Below are positions 8,107 to 16,870 of a DNA stretch of 64,000 bases, in pieces. Source of the DNA: Myxococcus stipitatus (GTDB taxonomy: Bacteria > Myxococcota > Myxococcia > Myxococcales > Myxococcaceae); the NCBI RefSeq assembly GCF_037414475.1, contig NZ_CP147913.1, forward strand, positions 1,364,001 through 1,428,000, in the 5' to 3' direction. The translations under genes and the position numbers were made by a program. A model generated the notes under the pieces. The model saw only the letters and a list, made by a program, of their open reading frames with translations, was not told the DNA's origin and made no database searches. The stretch's first letter is position 1; every line of letters begins with the position of its first letter.

Positions 8107-9333
8107 ATGCACGACATCTTGAGCCGCACGGTGCTCACGGCACTGCTGGCCGCGTCCGCGACGGCATGGGCCGAATCCTCGAAGCCTTCCGAAGCCACGG
8201 TGTCCCCGGTGCCATTGATTGCATGGGTGCCTGGAAAGGTCGTCTACGTCGACGCGCAGGGTTCTCGAACGCTGGCGGACTGCGAGCAGGTGGAGGAGCG
8301 CCGGATGCTGGGCGGCCCCGATAAAGGCAAGCTGTTTCAGGAGACCCAGCCGTGCTCCCTGTGGTTCCTCGCGGTGCACGCCCCCACGGGGAGATGGGCC
8401 CTGTCCGCATCCGTCAAGGGCGATACCGACAGGAGCCGGCTGGTGAGCATGACGCTGTCGGGGCAGCGACTCGAGGTCCCCACCGACAAGAGGGGACGCG
8501 TCAAGGAGGGGAGCCTGCTCGTGATGGGTGACCTCGACGGCGTCATCTCCACCACCCCGGGGGTCCCATCACAGTGGACCCACAATCACGTCATCCACTC
8601 ACAGCGACCCGAGCTATTCACGGCGGACGGCTCGCGCGTGCTCGTCTCGAACGGGACGGTGACCACTTCGGAGTGGTGGAGCTGGAGCTTCGGACGCCGG
8701 CCCGAGGGAGTGCGCGTGTTGCCGCCGCATGTGACGGACACCGCGGGCAATCCCCTGCTGCTGGGAGAAGCGCGCACCGTGATGCGACATGAGCGCGGTG
8801 GAGTCCGCATCGCCACGATGGACCCCACGGGCACCCGGCCGTGGAGGCTCGGCCCGGCGATGAAACAGAAGCGGCGCGGGATGCTGTCCCCCATGGTGCT
8901 GCGAGACACGATGGTCTTCTACCGAGAGGGAGTGTTCGATGACGGAGGCTGCGACGAGTCGAATCCCGGCACCTATCGCCGCGTCGACCTGCGCACGGGA
9001 CAGGAGAAGGCCTGGCGGATTCACGAGACCTACTGCAGCGGTTTCGAGTTCGTGGCGGCGAGCGCGCGGCGTGCGACGGTGTACTTCATCGAGAGCAACT
9101 CCTACTCCGATGGTGTCTCCCGGTTGTACGAGTACTCGGTCGACCACGATGAGGTCCGCCCGCTGAAGCCCTCGGGCTTCGAGGGCGCGCACGACCTCAG
9201 CGCGGACGGGCGGACGCTCCTCCTGCACTCCAGGGGCGGCGGGGTCAGCGTGTATGACATCGACTCGGACGAATCGGTCTGGTTGAGGGGGCTCGAGAAC
9301 ATCACCGACGCGGGGCTGCTCGACCCTCACTGA
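8107..9333 (+). CDS. Exported beta-propeller-like protein of unknown function
   Basis: About 408 residues from ATG at 8107, which gives a Sec signal (MHDILSRTVLTALLAASATAWAE); a longer frame begins at 7963 but overlaps the preceding gene. No catalytic motif is seen. The mature part has repeated short strands ending in VYVDAQG, LFTADGSRVLVSNG, VYFIESNSY..GVSRLYEYS and HDLSADGRTLLLHSRGGG, a TolB/WD40-like rhythm. Four or more cysteines suggest periplasmic disulphides. Propellers of this kind bind ligands or partners; none is indicated here. It converges on the aspartyl protease gene. Confidence 0.75.
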   Translation: MHDILSRTVLTALLAASATAWAESSKPSEATVSPVPLIAWVPGKVVYVDAQGSRTLADCEQVEERRMLGGPDKGKLFQETQPCSLWFLAVHAPTGRWALSASVKGDTDRSRLVSMTLSGQRLEVPTDKRGRVKEGSLLVMGDLDGVISTTPGVPSQWTHNHVIHSQRPELFTADGSRVLVSNGTVTTSEWWSWSFGRRPEGVRVLPPHVTDTAGNPLLLGEARTVMRHERGGVRIATMDPTGTRPWRLGPAMKQKRRGMLSPMVLRDTMVFYREGVFDDGGCDESNPGTYRRVDLRTGQEKAWRIHETYCSGFEFVAASARRATVYFIESNSYSDGVSRLYEYSVDHDEVRPLKPSGFEGAHDLSADGRTLLLHSRGGGVSVYDIDSDESVWLRGLENITDAGLLDPH

Positions 9334-9336
9334 GGC

Positions 9337-9360
9337 CGCGAGCGCCCGTGCGCGCTCGCG
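9337..9360. terminator. Bidirectional hairpin between convergent genes
   Basis: CGCGAGCGC (9337-9345) and GCGCTCGCG (9352-9360) form a 9-bp stem with a 6-nt loop in the 63-bp gap between convergent stops. Confidence 0.55.
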
Positions 9361-9396
9361 AGCTCCGAACTACCCCGGTGGGTGGAGGCGGGTTCC

Positions 9397-11226
9397 TCAG
9401 TAGTAGTCGCTCAGGGTGAGCCGGCGCTTGGTGCCGTCCTTCAACGTGAGCACCACCGTCTGTCCCGCCGGGCGATACCGCCACAGAGAGAGCTCCGAGC
9501 GCGAGTAGTCAGGCCCGATGGCCTTGCCATCGATGGCCACGATTTCATCGCCCTGCTTCCAATCGGTGGTGGCGGCGGGGCTCCCCGGAGCCACGAGCTT
9601 CACCACGAGCTGGCCCTCGGAAGGGATGGCAATCAGTCCGGACCGGTCCCTGCGGAACGGCTGCCGCAGCGCGCGGGCATCGGGGACGAGCATCAGCGTG
9701 TCGGTCGCATAGTCCGTGATCATCCGGAACCGGGCGAGGACGGCGAGCCCCACGTTGCCAGAGAGGCGATCCGAGGTGGAGATGCTGTTACCCGCGTCGT
9801 CGAACACCGTGGGCACGTTGCGCAGGGTGACACCCGCGAACTGGATGCTCTTCAGAATCGCGACATCTCGCTCGCGAAGCCCGCCCACCGCGCCAGACAG
9901 CGTCTTGGAGCTGCGGCGGCCCTTCAGCAGCTCTGCCTGCTGCCAGTACGCGGGGAAGAGCGAGAGCGCGCCGCCATTGCCCACGTCGAACAACACCGGG
10001 ACGGCGGGCCGGCCCTCGACGGAGAGTTGGACCGCGCGCTGCCCACCCGCGGACTCGACCAGCGGGAGGCGCACCGCTCGTGGCGGGGCCTTGAAGCTCG
10101 CGGATTCGTGGAAGGCGACGCGCCGGTTCGGGAAGTCCACATCCACGACGAGCTGATTGAAGGCCTCCTTGCCCAGGATGATGGGCAGCGGGTGTCCCAT
10201 CTGCCGCGCGACATCGGCCAGGTCGATGACAACCACCGTCAGCCCCGTCAGCCGCAGGTCACCCAAGATGATATCCACGCCGCTCGCGAACTGGGCCGGC
10301 GCCTGTCCGCCGCTGCCGACCGCCGCGATCTGCCCGTGCGTCTTCAGCCCCAGCTCACGCGCATAGGACGCGTCGACCACCGTCATCGCGGCGCCACTGT
10401 CCAGCAGCACCTGCGTCGCCTTGCCGTTCACCTGGGCCGGGATGAAGACGCGGTTCTCGTTGAAGAACTCGAAGGGCATGAAACCGGTGGTGCGCCGCCC
10501 CTTCGCGAACGTCGCCTTGCGGGTGTCCTCGGGGCGCGCGAAGACCGTGGGCGCGATGGGAGCGTTCAGCTCCAGCGTCTCCACCACCGTCCGCGAGTCC
10601 GAGTCCGGGTTGTCCGTGAGCTCCTCTTCGAGGAAGGGCATGCGGACACCTTGCACCTGACGCCAGTCTCCCAACCGCACGAAGCGCGTGACGTTGTCCT
10701 CCCGGATGCGAAGGCCGTGGAGCGCTCCATCGGCGTCATTGAGGAACAAGTCATAGAGGTCCTCGTCGCCGAAGGTGACTCGCACCACCTTCCAGCCGCG
10801 GCCGTCATGCTGTTCATCGGGTTGCGCGACGACCTTCGCGCCGGCGCCGCCTCGCAGGGCCGTCCCGAAATCCAAGGCCACCCGGTGCCGCGCATCACGA
10901 ACGTCGGTGGGCGACGAATCCTCGACCTGGCCGCTGGGGTTCACCTTCCAGCCGCCCTCGGCGGTGACGGCCATCACGTCACGCATCACGCCGTAATCCA
11001 CATCCACGCGGATTCGTCCGTCCCGAAGGCTCCAGACCTCAATGGGGCCCTGGAGACCACCCGTCGCGGTCTTCCCCTTGCCGTGGATGCTCTCCAGGCG
11101 CGCGAAGGCGTCACCACCGCGCCACGCGAGATGGCGCGCGAGGAGCGACTCCAGCGTGTCCGCCCTGGACAAGCCCGGGAGGAGGACGAGGGTCAGGGCC
11201 ATCAAGAGGGGGATGAGGCGTTTCAT
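9397..11226 (-). CDS. Exported retropepsin-like aspartyl protease with C-terminal PDZ domain
   Basis: 609 residues from ATG at 11226 (signal MKRLIPLLMALTLVLLPGLSRA). Residues about 25-250 are an outer-membrane lipoprotein-carrier-like beta region (HLAWRGGDAFARLESI). At about 270-285 lies the retropepsin active-site loop VLLDSGAAMTVVDA, and at about 410-425 a second related loop, LFDVGNGGALSLF, in which the Ser/Thr is replaced by Val-Gly. This two-lobe aspartyl-protease-family layout ends in a PDZ domain (GSPAATTDWKQGDEIVAIDG) at about 530-600. It likely acts on or binds periplasmic peptides. Its ATG overlaps the stop of the upstream TrmB-type regulator, so regulator and protease are cotranslated. 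Confidence 0.88.
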   Translation of the reverse strand: MKRLIPLLMALTLVLLPGLSRADTLESLLARHLAWRGGDAFARLESIHGKGKTATGGLQGPIEVWSLRDGRIRVDVDYGVMRDVMAVTAEGGWKVNPSGQVEDSSPTDVRDARHRVALDFGTALRGGAGAKVVAQPDEQHDGRGWKVVRVTFGDEDLYDLFLNDADGALHGLRIREDNVTRFVRLGDWRQVQGVRMPFLEEELTDNPDSDSRTVVETLELNAPIAPTVFARPEDTRKATFAKGRRTTGFMPFEFFNENRVFIPAQVNGKATQVLLDSGAAMTVVDASYARELGLKTHGQIAAVGSGGQAPAQFASGVDIILGDLRLTGLTVVVIDLADVARQMGHPLPIILGKEAFNQLVVDVDFPNRRVAFHESASFKAPPRAVRLPLVESAGGQRAVQLSVEGRPAVPVLFDVGNGGALSLFPAYWQQAELLKGRRSSKTLSGAVGGLRERDVAILKSIQFAGVTLRNVPTVFDDAGNSISTSDRLSGNVGLAVLARFRMITDYATDTLMLVPDARALRQPFRRDRSGLIAIPSEGQLVVKLVAPGSPAATTDWKQGDEIVAIDGKAIGPDYSRSELSLWRYRPAGQTVVLTLKDGTKRRLTLSDYY

Positions 11227-12056
11227 GAGGGGTCTCCACGCTTGGAGGAAGAAGGGGGCTTTCCCACGAGCTGGCGCAGGCCAGGGGGGCTCGAGCCGAT
11301 GAGGGAACTGGACCGCGCCAGCCGTGCGCGCGCGGAAGGGGGAGCACTCAAGCGGACCTCCGCGGACAGCCCGCTGTGCTGCAAGCACGCGAGATAAACA
11401 CTGTCGCTCCAGATGGCCTGCTTGATGCCCGTGCCATCGGCCGTGAGCAAGGCCACCAGGAACTCGCGAGCGTCGACCACGAGCGTGAGCTGCGCGCCCG
11501 GCCAGCGCTCCCGCACGAAGGCCGCGTCGGACGAGCGCACACAGTCGAACGGCATCTTCGGCGTCTCGTCATAGACGAGCCCCGCGATGGAGATGCCCCG
11601 AGCGCTCGCTTGCGTGAGCACGGGGGCCAGCGCATCGAAGGGGGGCGGGAACAGATCGAAGAGCAGCTGCTCGGTCGCGCCGGAGATCATCGCGCGAGCG
11701 CGCTCCATCACCTGCGCGGTGCTCTTGAGATGGTAGATGCGGTCGCCCTGCGAGGGGGCATGCAGCTTGCGCAGCGCATCCGCGGCCTCGCGGCTTCGCG
11801 ACTCGAAGCCCCGCTGGAGCGCGGCGAGCACCTCGTCCGGAGGAACGGGCCGGAAGGAGCGGGGCTCTCCCTCCTCGACGAGCACCGCGCCCTTGAGCTC
11901 GAGCGAGGCGAGCGCCTGATAGATGCTCGGAGGCGCCTTGCCCAGCGTCTGCGCGAGCCGGTACCCGGTGGCGGGCGAGCCCTTCAGCAACTCGCAGTAC
12001 ACCCGCGCTTCGACCTCCGTGAATCCAAGGGCCACGAGCCCTTCATCCGCGTCCAT
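11223..12056 (-). CDS. TrmB-family transcriptional regulator
   Basis: 277 residues from ATG at 12056. The N-terminus is the TrmB winged helix (LGFTEVEARVYCELLKGSPATGYRLAQTLGK, then PPSIYQALASLELKGAVLVEE). Residues about 110-240 form the sensor domain typical of TrmB proteins, with EQLLFDLFPPPF and FLVALLTADGTGIKQAIWSDS. TrmB proteins sense sugars or other small ligands; the effector here is unknown. It overlaps the aspartyl protease gene by ATGA, and a 24-bp palindrome sits directly in front of its start, pointing to autoregulation. Confidence 0.9.
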   Translation of the reverse strand: MDADEGLVALGFTEVEARVYCELLKGSPATGYRLAQTLGKAPPSIYQALASLELKGAVLVEEGEPRSFRPVPPDEVLAALQRGFESRSREAADALRKLHAPSQGDRIYHLKSTAQVMERARAMISGATEQLLFDLFPPPFDALAPVLTQASARGISIAGLVYDETPKMPFDCVRSSDAAFVRERWPGAQLTLVVDAREFLVALLTADGTGIKQAIWSDSVYLACLQHSGLSAEVRLSAPPSARARLARSSSLIGSSPPGLRQLVGKPPSSSKRGDPS

Positions 12057-12063
12057 GGGTTCT

Positions 12064-12087
12064 TGTTATTACTCGAAGATAATAACA
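12064..12087. promoter_or_regulatory. 24-bp operator-like palindrome in front of the trmB-type gene
   Basis: TGTTATTA (12064-12071), eight spacer bases, TAATAACA (12080-12087): perfect 8-bp arms, AT-rich against a GC-rich background, 7 bp upstream of the regulator's ATG. It lies in the 192-bp gap that also serves the divergent methyltransferase gene. Confidence 0.6.
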
Positions 12088-12248
12088 GTCAAGCGATTGA
12101 GCTCGGAGCCCCGCGGCTCGATTCACGCTTGCCGTGGATTGTCAGAAAGGCTGCTCGGCCGGTCTGGTGCTCTGGACCTGAAGGAGCAGTAGACTGGCGG
12201 CCCTCTCCAAGAGGGGCGCAGGCATCTCGACAGGCGCAGGGGGCTTCG

Positions 12249-13004
12249 ATGGGAATCACGATGTCACCGCAGGAGTACGCCATGGCCTTCCGGTTGGTGG
12301 CGGCCACGGCTCGTCATCCGGAGAACATCGCGCGAGTCGTCGAGGAGCGGATGCTTCCGGGGCTCGTCCCCCGCCCTTCCCTGCTGGACGTGGGCGCGGG
12401 GTCGGGCAAGGTCGCCGAGCGGCTCGCGCCACACTTCGGCTCCCTCACGCTGCTCGAGCCCAATCGCGAGCAGATCGCCAACCTGCGGCTCGACAAGGCC
12501 AAGGTCCTCATCGAGCCCCTGGAGCGCTACGACTCCACGGAGCAGCACGAACTGGTCCTGTGCTCCCACGTCCTGTACCACGTGCCCCCTTCCGACTGGG
12601 GCGGGTTCATCGACAGGCTGCTCTCGTTCGTCCGGCCCGGAGGGTATTGTCTGCTCATCATGGCCGCGGGCCGTGGCCCCGCGTATGAGCTGTGCCGCGA
12701 CTTCGCGGAGACCCTCAACTTCGGCGAGATGTTGCTGGACACCGTGCGAGGCAAACACCTGCCGCACGAGGTCCTCCCCACGATGAGTGGCTTCGCCGCA
12801 CGGACCTTCGAGGAGATGTACACACTCTGCCGCTTCTTCGTGCTCGAAGGCTGCTTCACCGCGGAGCAGCTCGCGGCCATGGACGCGGACACGGCGCGCG
12901 AGCTCGACAGGAAGCTCCGCGTTCATGCCGAGCGGTGCCTCGGCCCTGACGGCGTCTATCGCCTGGAGCAGGATGAGGAGATGATCCTCATCCCCAAGTC
13001 CTGA
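12249..13004 (+). CDS. SAM-dependent class I methyltransferase
   Basis: 251 residues from ATG at 12249, preceded by AGGGGG. SAM-binding motif I is LLDVGAGSGKVAERLAPHF at about residue 40; motif II ends at LLEPN, motif III is LVLCSHVLYHVPPSDW, and the motif near RPGGYCLLIMA follows. The C-terminal half is helical with a possible lid. It is a small-molecule-type methyltransferase; the substrate is unknown. It is divergent from the TrmB-type regulator and may share its control. It converges with only 7 bp to the next gene. Confidence 0.88.
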   Translation: MGITMSPQEYAMAFRLVAATARHPENIARVVEERMLPGLVPRPSLLDVGAGSGKVAERLAPHFGSLTLLEPNREQIANLRLDKAKVLIEPLERYDSTEQHELVLCSHVLYHVPPSDWGGFIDRLLSFVRPGGYCLLIMAAGRGPAYELCRDFAETLNFGEMLLDTVRGKHLPHEVLPTMSGFAARTFEEMYTLCRFFVLEGCFTAEQLAAMDADTARELDRKLRVHAERCLGPDGVYRLEQDEEMILIPKS

Positions 13005-13011
13005 GGCGGGC

Positions 13012-13518
13012 CTACAGCGTCGTCGCGTCACTCATGGGCGCGGCGACAGGGGCCGCGTCCTGGCTGACCTGCGAGTTGAGGACCCAGCCGACGTTGTAGG
13101 TCGTCCCCACCTTCCGGTAGCTCGCGCGCTTCGAACAGCCCGCGACGCCCACCGTGAACTTGTCGATGTTCGACGTCGTGAGCTGTGCCCGCGGACAGCC
13201 CATGTCGAACTCGGCGCGGGCCCTGACGTCGGGAACCCAGCCGCACTGCCCCATCCGGCAGTTCAGCTCGTAGACGCCCTCGGCTCCACAGCCGCTCATC
13301 TGGTACTGGTTCTCCCCCAGATAGGTGGGCTTGAGCTCCCCGGCGCACTTGAGGTCCTGGGCAGCCAGCTTCTCCAGGTTCGCGTAGCGTTTGTCATTCA
13401 TGGATGGCCCCATCTTGGACAGGTCCACCCTGGAGTTCCCCTGACGGCCACCGCAACCCGAGACAAGGACTGCCAGGCCCACACCAGCGAGCAACCATCG
13501 CGAGAGGTTCATGGGCAT
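13012..13518 (-). CDS. Small Cys-rich lipoprotein
   Basis: About 168 residues from ATG at 13518 (ATG at 13512 is also possible). Signal MNLSRWLLAGVGLAVLVSGC gives a clear lipobox. The mature part has paired cysteines (KCAGELKP, MSGCGAEG, ELNCRMGQCGW, MGCPRAQL, AGCSKRASY), so disulphide-bonded strands are likely. The spacing resembles small lipoproteins found in many copies in myxobacteria, whose function is unknown. Confidence 0.75.
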   Translation of the reverse strand: MPMNLSRWLLAGVGLAVLVSGCGGRQGNSRVDLSKMGPSMNDKRYANLEKLAAQDLKCAGELKPTYLGENQYQMSGCGAEGVYELNCRMGQCGWVPDVRARAEFDMGCPRAQLTTSNIDKFTVGVAGCSKRASYRKVGTTYNVGWVLNSQVSQDAAPVAAPMSDATTL

Positions 13519-13607
13519 CCACTTACCACGCTTCTCGTTCATTGTAGCGCGAGCAGGCGGCGTGCGTTGGTGGAACACCCTCGTTCCATTTCCCAGCGGG
13601 GCATCAC

Positions 13608-13814
13608 CTCAGCGAGCCCGTGTTCGCGCCAGCCCCGAAGAGCGCGTGGAAGAACCCGGAGTCCGGGTGGCTGCTGGTCCCTGTCTTCGAGCAAGCGCGC
13701 CAGGCCAGCTCACTCGCCATCTTCCGCTCGGAGGCACCGGACGACGGCCCCATCGCCGCCGTGCGGCTGGAGGACCACGACCCCTTCACGTTCCATGGCT
13801 GGTGGCAGCCCTGA
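13608..13814 (+). pseudogene. C-terminal remnant of a carotenoid oxygenase
   Basis: The frame reads HHLSEPVFAPAP, then SGWLLVPVFEQARQASSLAIF, then DDGPIAAVRLEDHDPFTFHG and WW. This is the conserved end of carotenoid/lignostilbene oxygenases: EPVFVP, WLL..VYD, L.IFDA...GP.A...LPH..PFGFHG.W. The final His is an iron ligand in the family. No N-terminal part precedes it: upstream is the promoter side of another gene. It is therefore a gene tail left by deletion or rearrangement, and the match is by recalled family pattern. Confidence 0.6.
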
Positions 13815-13946
13815 AGAAGTCCCACGCGCATCGACGCCAGTCCTCCTGAGAGGAATTGCCGAAAATGCATTGAAAAACAGGCGATGTCGGCAGGGCATGA
13901 TAGGAGCCAGCCAGGTTCTTCACAGAGGACCCGTCTGAACTCCACC

Positions 13947-16397
13947 ATGAAAAAACTTCTGCTGCCGCTGTTGATGTCAAGCATGGCTTGCACCCAAGCC
14001 ACCCCTCCGTCTGAACCCGCCGCGACGGCCCAGCGCCGCGATGCCGTCTTGACAGACGCGCAGCTCGGGGATGCCTGGACGGACCCTCCCGTGCCCTACC
14101 GGACCGTCTCCCTCACGTTCGATGACGGCCCGGACGACAATCCATCCAGCAGCTTCAATACCAGCTGGATGATTGCCGACTACCTGCGCCAGCAAGGGAT
14201 TCGAGCGACGTTCTTCATCAACGGCTGCCGGATTGACGGCTCATGCCCTCGCTTCCCGAACGACCCGGGCAACACCACGTACCTCTCGGAGCTCGTCAGG
14301 ATGGGCCACCGGGTGGCCAGTCACACGTACAAGCATGACGCGCTGCCATCGCAGACCCCGGCGCAACAGATTGCGGCCCTGAAGGTCAACCAGGACATCC
14401 TGGACCCCTACATCACCGACGGCATGTACCTCTTCCGAGCCCCTGGCGACAACTGGGGACAGAGCCCCATCGGGGGAATCGACGCGTGCGGCAGTGCCTC
14501 CGTGGTCGCCAACAGCCTCCGGAGCGAGCCCGCGCTGTCCAAGCTGAGTGGCCCGTTCTGTTTCGACTGGGACGCCCACGATTGGGTCTGCACGGACAAC
14601 CACTGGACCCCCGAGGCGTGCGCGGACAACTACATCGGAATGGGTGCCTATCTGGATCCAACCGGGTCCCGGACCGTGAATGGCCTCGAGCGAGGCATCA
14701 TCCAGATGCATGACTTGAGTCCTTCGCCCGGCTATGGCGGGACGGACTGGGCCTACCTCTTCGTGGTGTCCCTGGTCGAAAAGCTCAAGGCGATGCCCGG
14801 CACTCCGTATGTCTTCGTCCCGCTCGACGCCTATCCAGGCGTCCGGGGGATGTTCAGCTTTCCCTCCCCGACGCCTTGGACGACGACCTATCTGTCCGAC
14901 GCGGACAACTGGAACAACGACGTCGGATACTACGGGACGATTCGGCTGGGAGACATCAACGGCGACGGCAAGGCGGACGTCTGCGGGCGTGGCGGTTCCG
15001 GCCTGAGGTGCGCCGTGTCCAAGGCGGATGGCTCCATGGACACCGAGGCCCTTTGGCTGAGCACGGTGTCGGACATGGATGGCTACAAGCCCGCGCAGTA
15101 CAGCACGACGTTCCAGCTCGCGGACATCGACCATGACGGCAAGGCCGATGCCTGCATCCGCGGAGGCGCGGGCTACATGTGCTACCGGTCGCTCGGGACG
15201 TCGTTCTCCCCGTCCCCCTGGCTTGCCTCGGAGTTCTCCGATGCGAATGGGTGGGGAGGCTCGGAGGCGCGTCATGGCTCGATTCGCGTCGGCAACGTCG
15301 ACGGGGACGCCAATGGCTATGGCGACGTCTGTGGCCGGAACGCGACGGGCCAGATTGTATGCAGCCTCTTCAACGGCTCGGGCTTCAGTGCCGCGACGAC
15401 CTGGAGCACTGCCTTCACCGCCTCGATGTGGGACTCGGCACAGTACGCCACGACGTTTCAGCTCGGGGACCTGAACGCGGACGGAAAGGCCGACCTCTGC
15501 GTGCGGGGGCCTGATGGAATCCGGTGCGGCCGCTCCAGCGGCACCCGGTTCGCGACGCCGACGATCTGGACCCAGATGGCCTTCGACAATGCGCAGGGAT
15601 GGGGGACCTCGGCGGCGCGCTACAAGTCCATCAAGCTCGGCGATGTCGACGGCGACGGGCGGGCGGATGTCTGCGGCAGGCATTCGACGGGGCTCGTCTG
15701 CGCCTTCTCGACGTCGACCGCATTCAACAACTACCGCTATGTCACCAACACGCACTTCGGTGATGCCCAGGGTTGGTCCGCCGAGGAGTATGGCTCCACG
15801 CTGATGCTCGGAGACGTCAACGGGGATGGACGGGCCGACCTCTGTGCTCGCGCGAGCACGGGGCTGAGCTGCGCGATGGCTCCCGCCCTGCTGGCCACGT
15901 ACGACGCGACGCTGAAGACGGGCCGTTGCTCCACGGCGCAGCCCTCCTGTGACTCCGGCATGTTCTACGAGGGCCGAGGCACGATGCATCCCGAGGCTCA
16001 GCACCCCAACACGTTGAACAACTCCTGCGCGGATGGCTCCTCCGTCTCGCTGGGATACCTCAAGGATGCCTCCATCGAGCGCGTCCGGGTGATGACGGTC
16101 GACAGGAGCACGCTCGCGGCGGGCAAGACGGTGCGCGTGGAGGTCAGCGCCCGCGCGTCCGGGGCTGGAGAGCAGTTGGAGATCTTCACGGCGTCCAACG
16201 CGGCCAGCCCGACGTGGGTGAGCCTGGGGACGACCTCCTTGCCGAGCGCGGGGTTCGCGTGGGTGACGAAGACATACACGCTTCCGTCGGGCGCGCAGCA
16301 AGCGGTGCGAGCCGTCATCCGCGCCACCAGCCTCTCCGGCTCGTGCCCGGGTGGCGGATTCACGGACGTGGACGACCTGGCTTTCACGGTGCAGTGA
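13947..16397 (+). CDS. Polysaccharide deacetylase fused to FG-GAP repeats
   Basis: About 816 residues from ATG at 13947, with an N-terminal signal (MKKLLLPLLMSSMACTQ; a weak lipobox). Residues about 50-290 are a NodB/CE4 domain: TFDDGPDD (metal Asp), SHTYKHD (the two His) and RAPGDNWG. CE4 enzymes de-N-acetylate chitin-like or peptidoglycan sugars. Residues about 310-650 contain six FG-GAP/VCBS-type blades with D.(D/N).DG calcium loops and a conserved Cys pair (DVCGR.......C). The C-terminal about 160 residues are a beta-sandwich domain recurrent in myxobacterial secreted proteins. The whole is likely an exported cell-wall- or glycan-acting enzyme with a carbohydrate-binding propeller. Confidence 0.88.
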   Translation: MKKLLLPLLMSSMACTQATPPSEPAATAQRRDAVLTDAQLGDAWTDPPVPYRTVSLTFDDGPDDNPSSSFNTSWMIADYLRQQGIRATFFINGCRIDGSCPRFPNDPGNTTYLSELVRMGHRVASHTYKHDALPSQTPAQQIAALKVNQDILDPYITDGMYLFRAPGDNWGQSPIGGIDACGSASVVANSLRSEPALSKLSGPFCFDWDAHDWVCTDNHWTPEACADNYIGMGAYLDPTGSRTVNGLERGIIQMHDLSPSPGYGGTDWAYLFVVSLVEKLKAMPGTPYVFVPLDAYPGVRGMFSFPSPTPWTTTYLSDADNWNNDVGYYGTIRLGDINGDGKADVCGRGGSGLRCAVSKADGSMDTEALWLSTVSDMDGYKPAQYSTTFQLADIDHDGKADACIRGGAGYMCYRSLGTSFSPSPWLASEFSDANGWGGSEARHGSIRVGNVDGDANGYGDVCGRNATGQIVCSLFNGSGFSAATTWSTAFTASMWDSAQYATTFQLGDLNADGKADLCVRGPDGIRCGRSSGTRFATPTIWTQMAFDNAQGWGTSAARYKSIKLGDVDGDGRADVCGRHSTGLVCAFSTSTAFNNYRYVTNTHFGDAQGWSAEEYGSTLMLGDVNGDGRADLCARASTGLSCAMAPALLATYDATLKTGRCSTAQPSCDSGMFYEGRGTMHPEAQHPNTLNNSCADGSSVSLGYLKDASIERVRVMTVDRSTLAAGKTVRVEVSARASGAGEQLEIFTASNAASPTWVSLGTTSLPSAGFAWVTKTYTLPSGAQQAVRAVIRATSLSGSCPGGGFTDVDDLAFTVQ

Positions 16398-16423
16398 CGT
16401 GAACGCCTGAGCCGTCAGGGAGG

Positions 16424-16464
16424 AGGAAGGCCGAGCCAACGCCCGGAAGGGACTCGGCCTTCCT
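16424..16464 (+). terminator. Hairpin after the deacetylase gene
   Basis: AGGAAGGCCGAG (16424-16435) pairs perfectly with CTCGGCCTTCCT (16453-16464), 27 nt after the stop. It is a long 12-bp stem without a clear U-tract. Confidence 0.6.
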
Positions 16465-16476
16465 CGTCCACCTCTT

Positions 16477-16844
16477 TCAGTTCCCCAGGGTCCTGGGCAT
16501 CGTCCTGACCTCATTGGCCGACGGGCCCGTGGGCTCCAGTCTCAGATACTTCCCCTTCACGATGCCGGGTTCGGTGTTGAAGCCTCGCGGCTCGCGAGCC
16601 TTGGAGATGCCGAAGTCGACAATCTTCACCGGATGATCTGGATGAAGCCTTCATCCCGCGCGTACTCGGGCAGCACTTTCTTGATGAGCACGGGCCGCGT
16701 CACCCCCGCCTCCGCCACCAGGCGCGCGCGCCACGTCTCGGCCATGCCGCCCTTCCCAAGCCTTGACACCAATGCGTAACGCCCGAACGACCTGGAGGGC
16801 TGGAGTCCATGAGATGCACAATGTAGCCCTGACGGACGCCGCAT
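16477..16844 (-). pseudogene. Collapsed serine/threonine protein kinase gene
   Basis: Reading leftward, the first frame gives a kinase N-lobe: YALVSRLGKGGMAETWRARL (glycine loop) and RPVLIKKVLPEY (ATP-binding Lys), ending DEGFIQII then a stop. From about 16630 another frame reads HPVKIVDFGISKAREPRG (DFG motif) and GIVKGKYLRLEP (activation segment), ending at TGA 16479-16477. The segment that should lie between them (about 80 residues with the HRD catalytic loop) is missing, and everything after the activation segment is gone. The order and spacing fit one kinase gene that lost its middle and end. Confidence 0.65.
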
Positions 16845-16870
16845 CCCAGCCCCGTCCCCCGTTCATGGGG

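Noticed and set aside
9382-11397. 671-codon plus-strand open frame opposite the aspartyl protease
   Set aside because: Shadow frame with no domain; the minus strand has signal peptide, active-site loop and PDZ.
11376-12248. N-terminal extension of the methyltransferase frame
   Set aside because: Runs through the TrmB gene; motif I comes about 40 residues after ATG 12249, the normal distance.
14241-16514. 757-codon minus-strand open frame opposite the deacetylase gene
   Set aside because: Arg/Ala/Gly-biased shadow of a GC-rich gene; the plus strand has CE4 and FG-GAP motifs.
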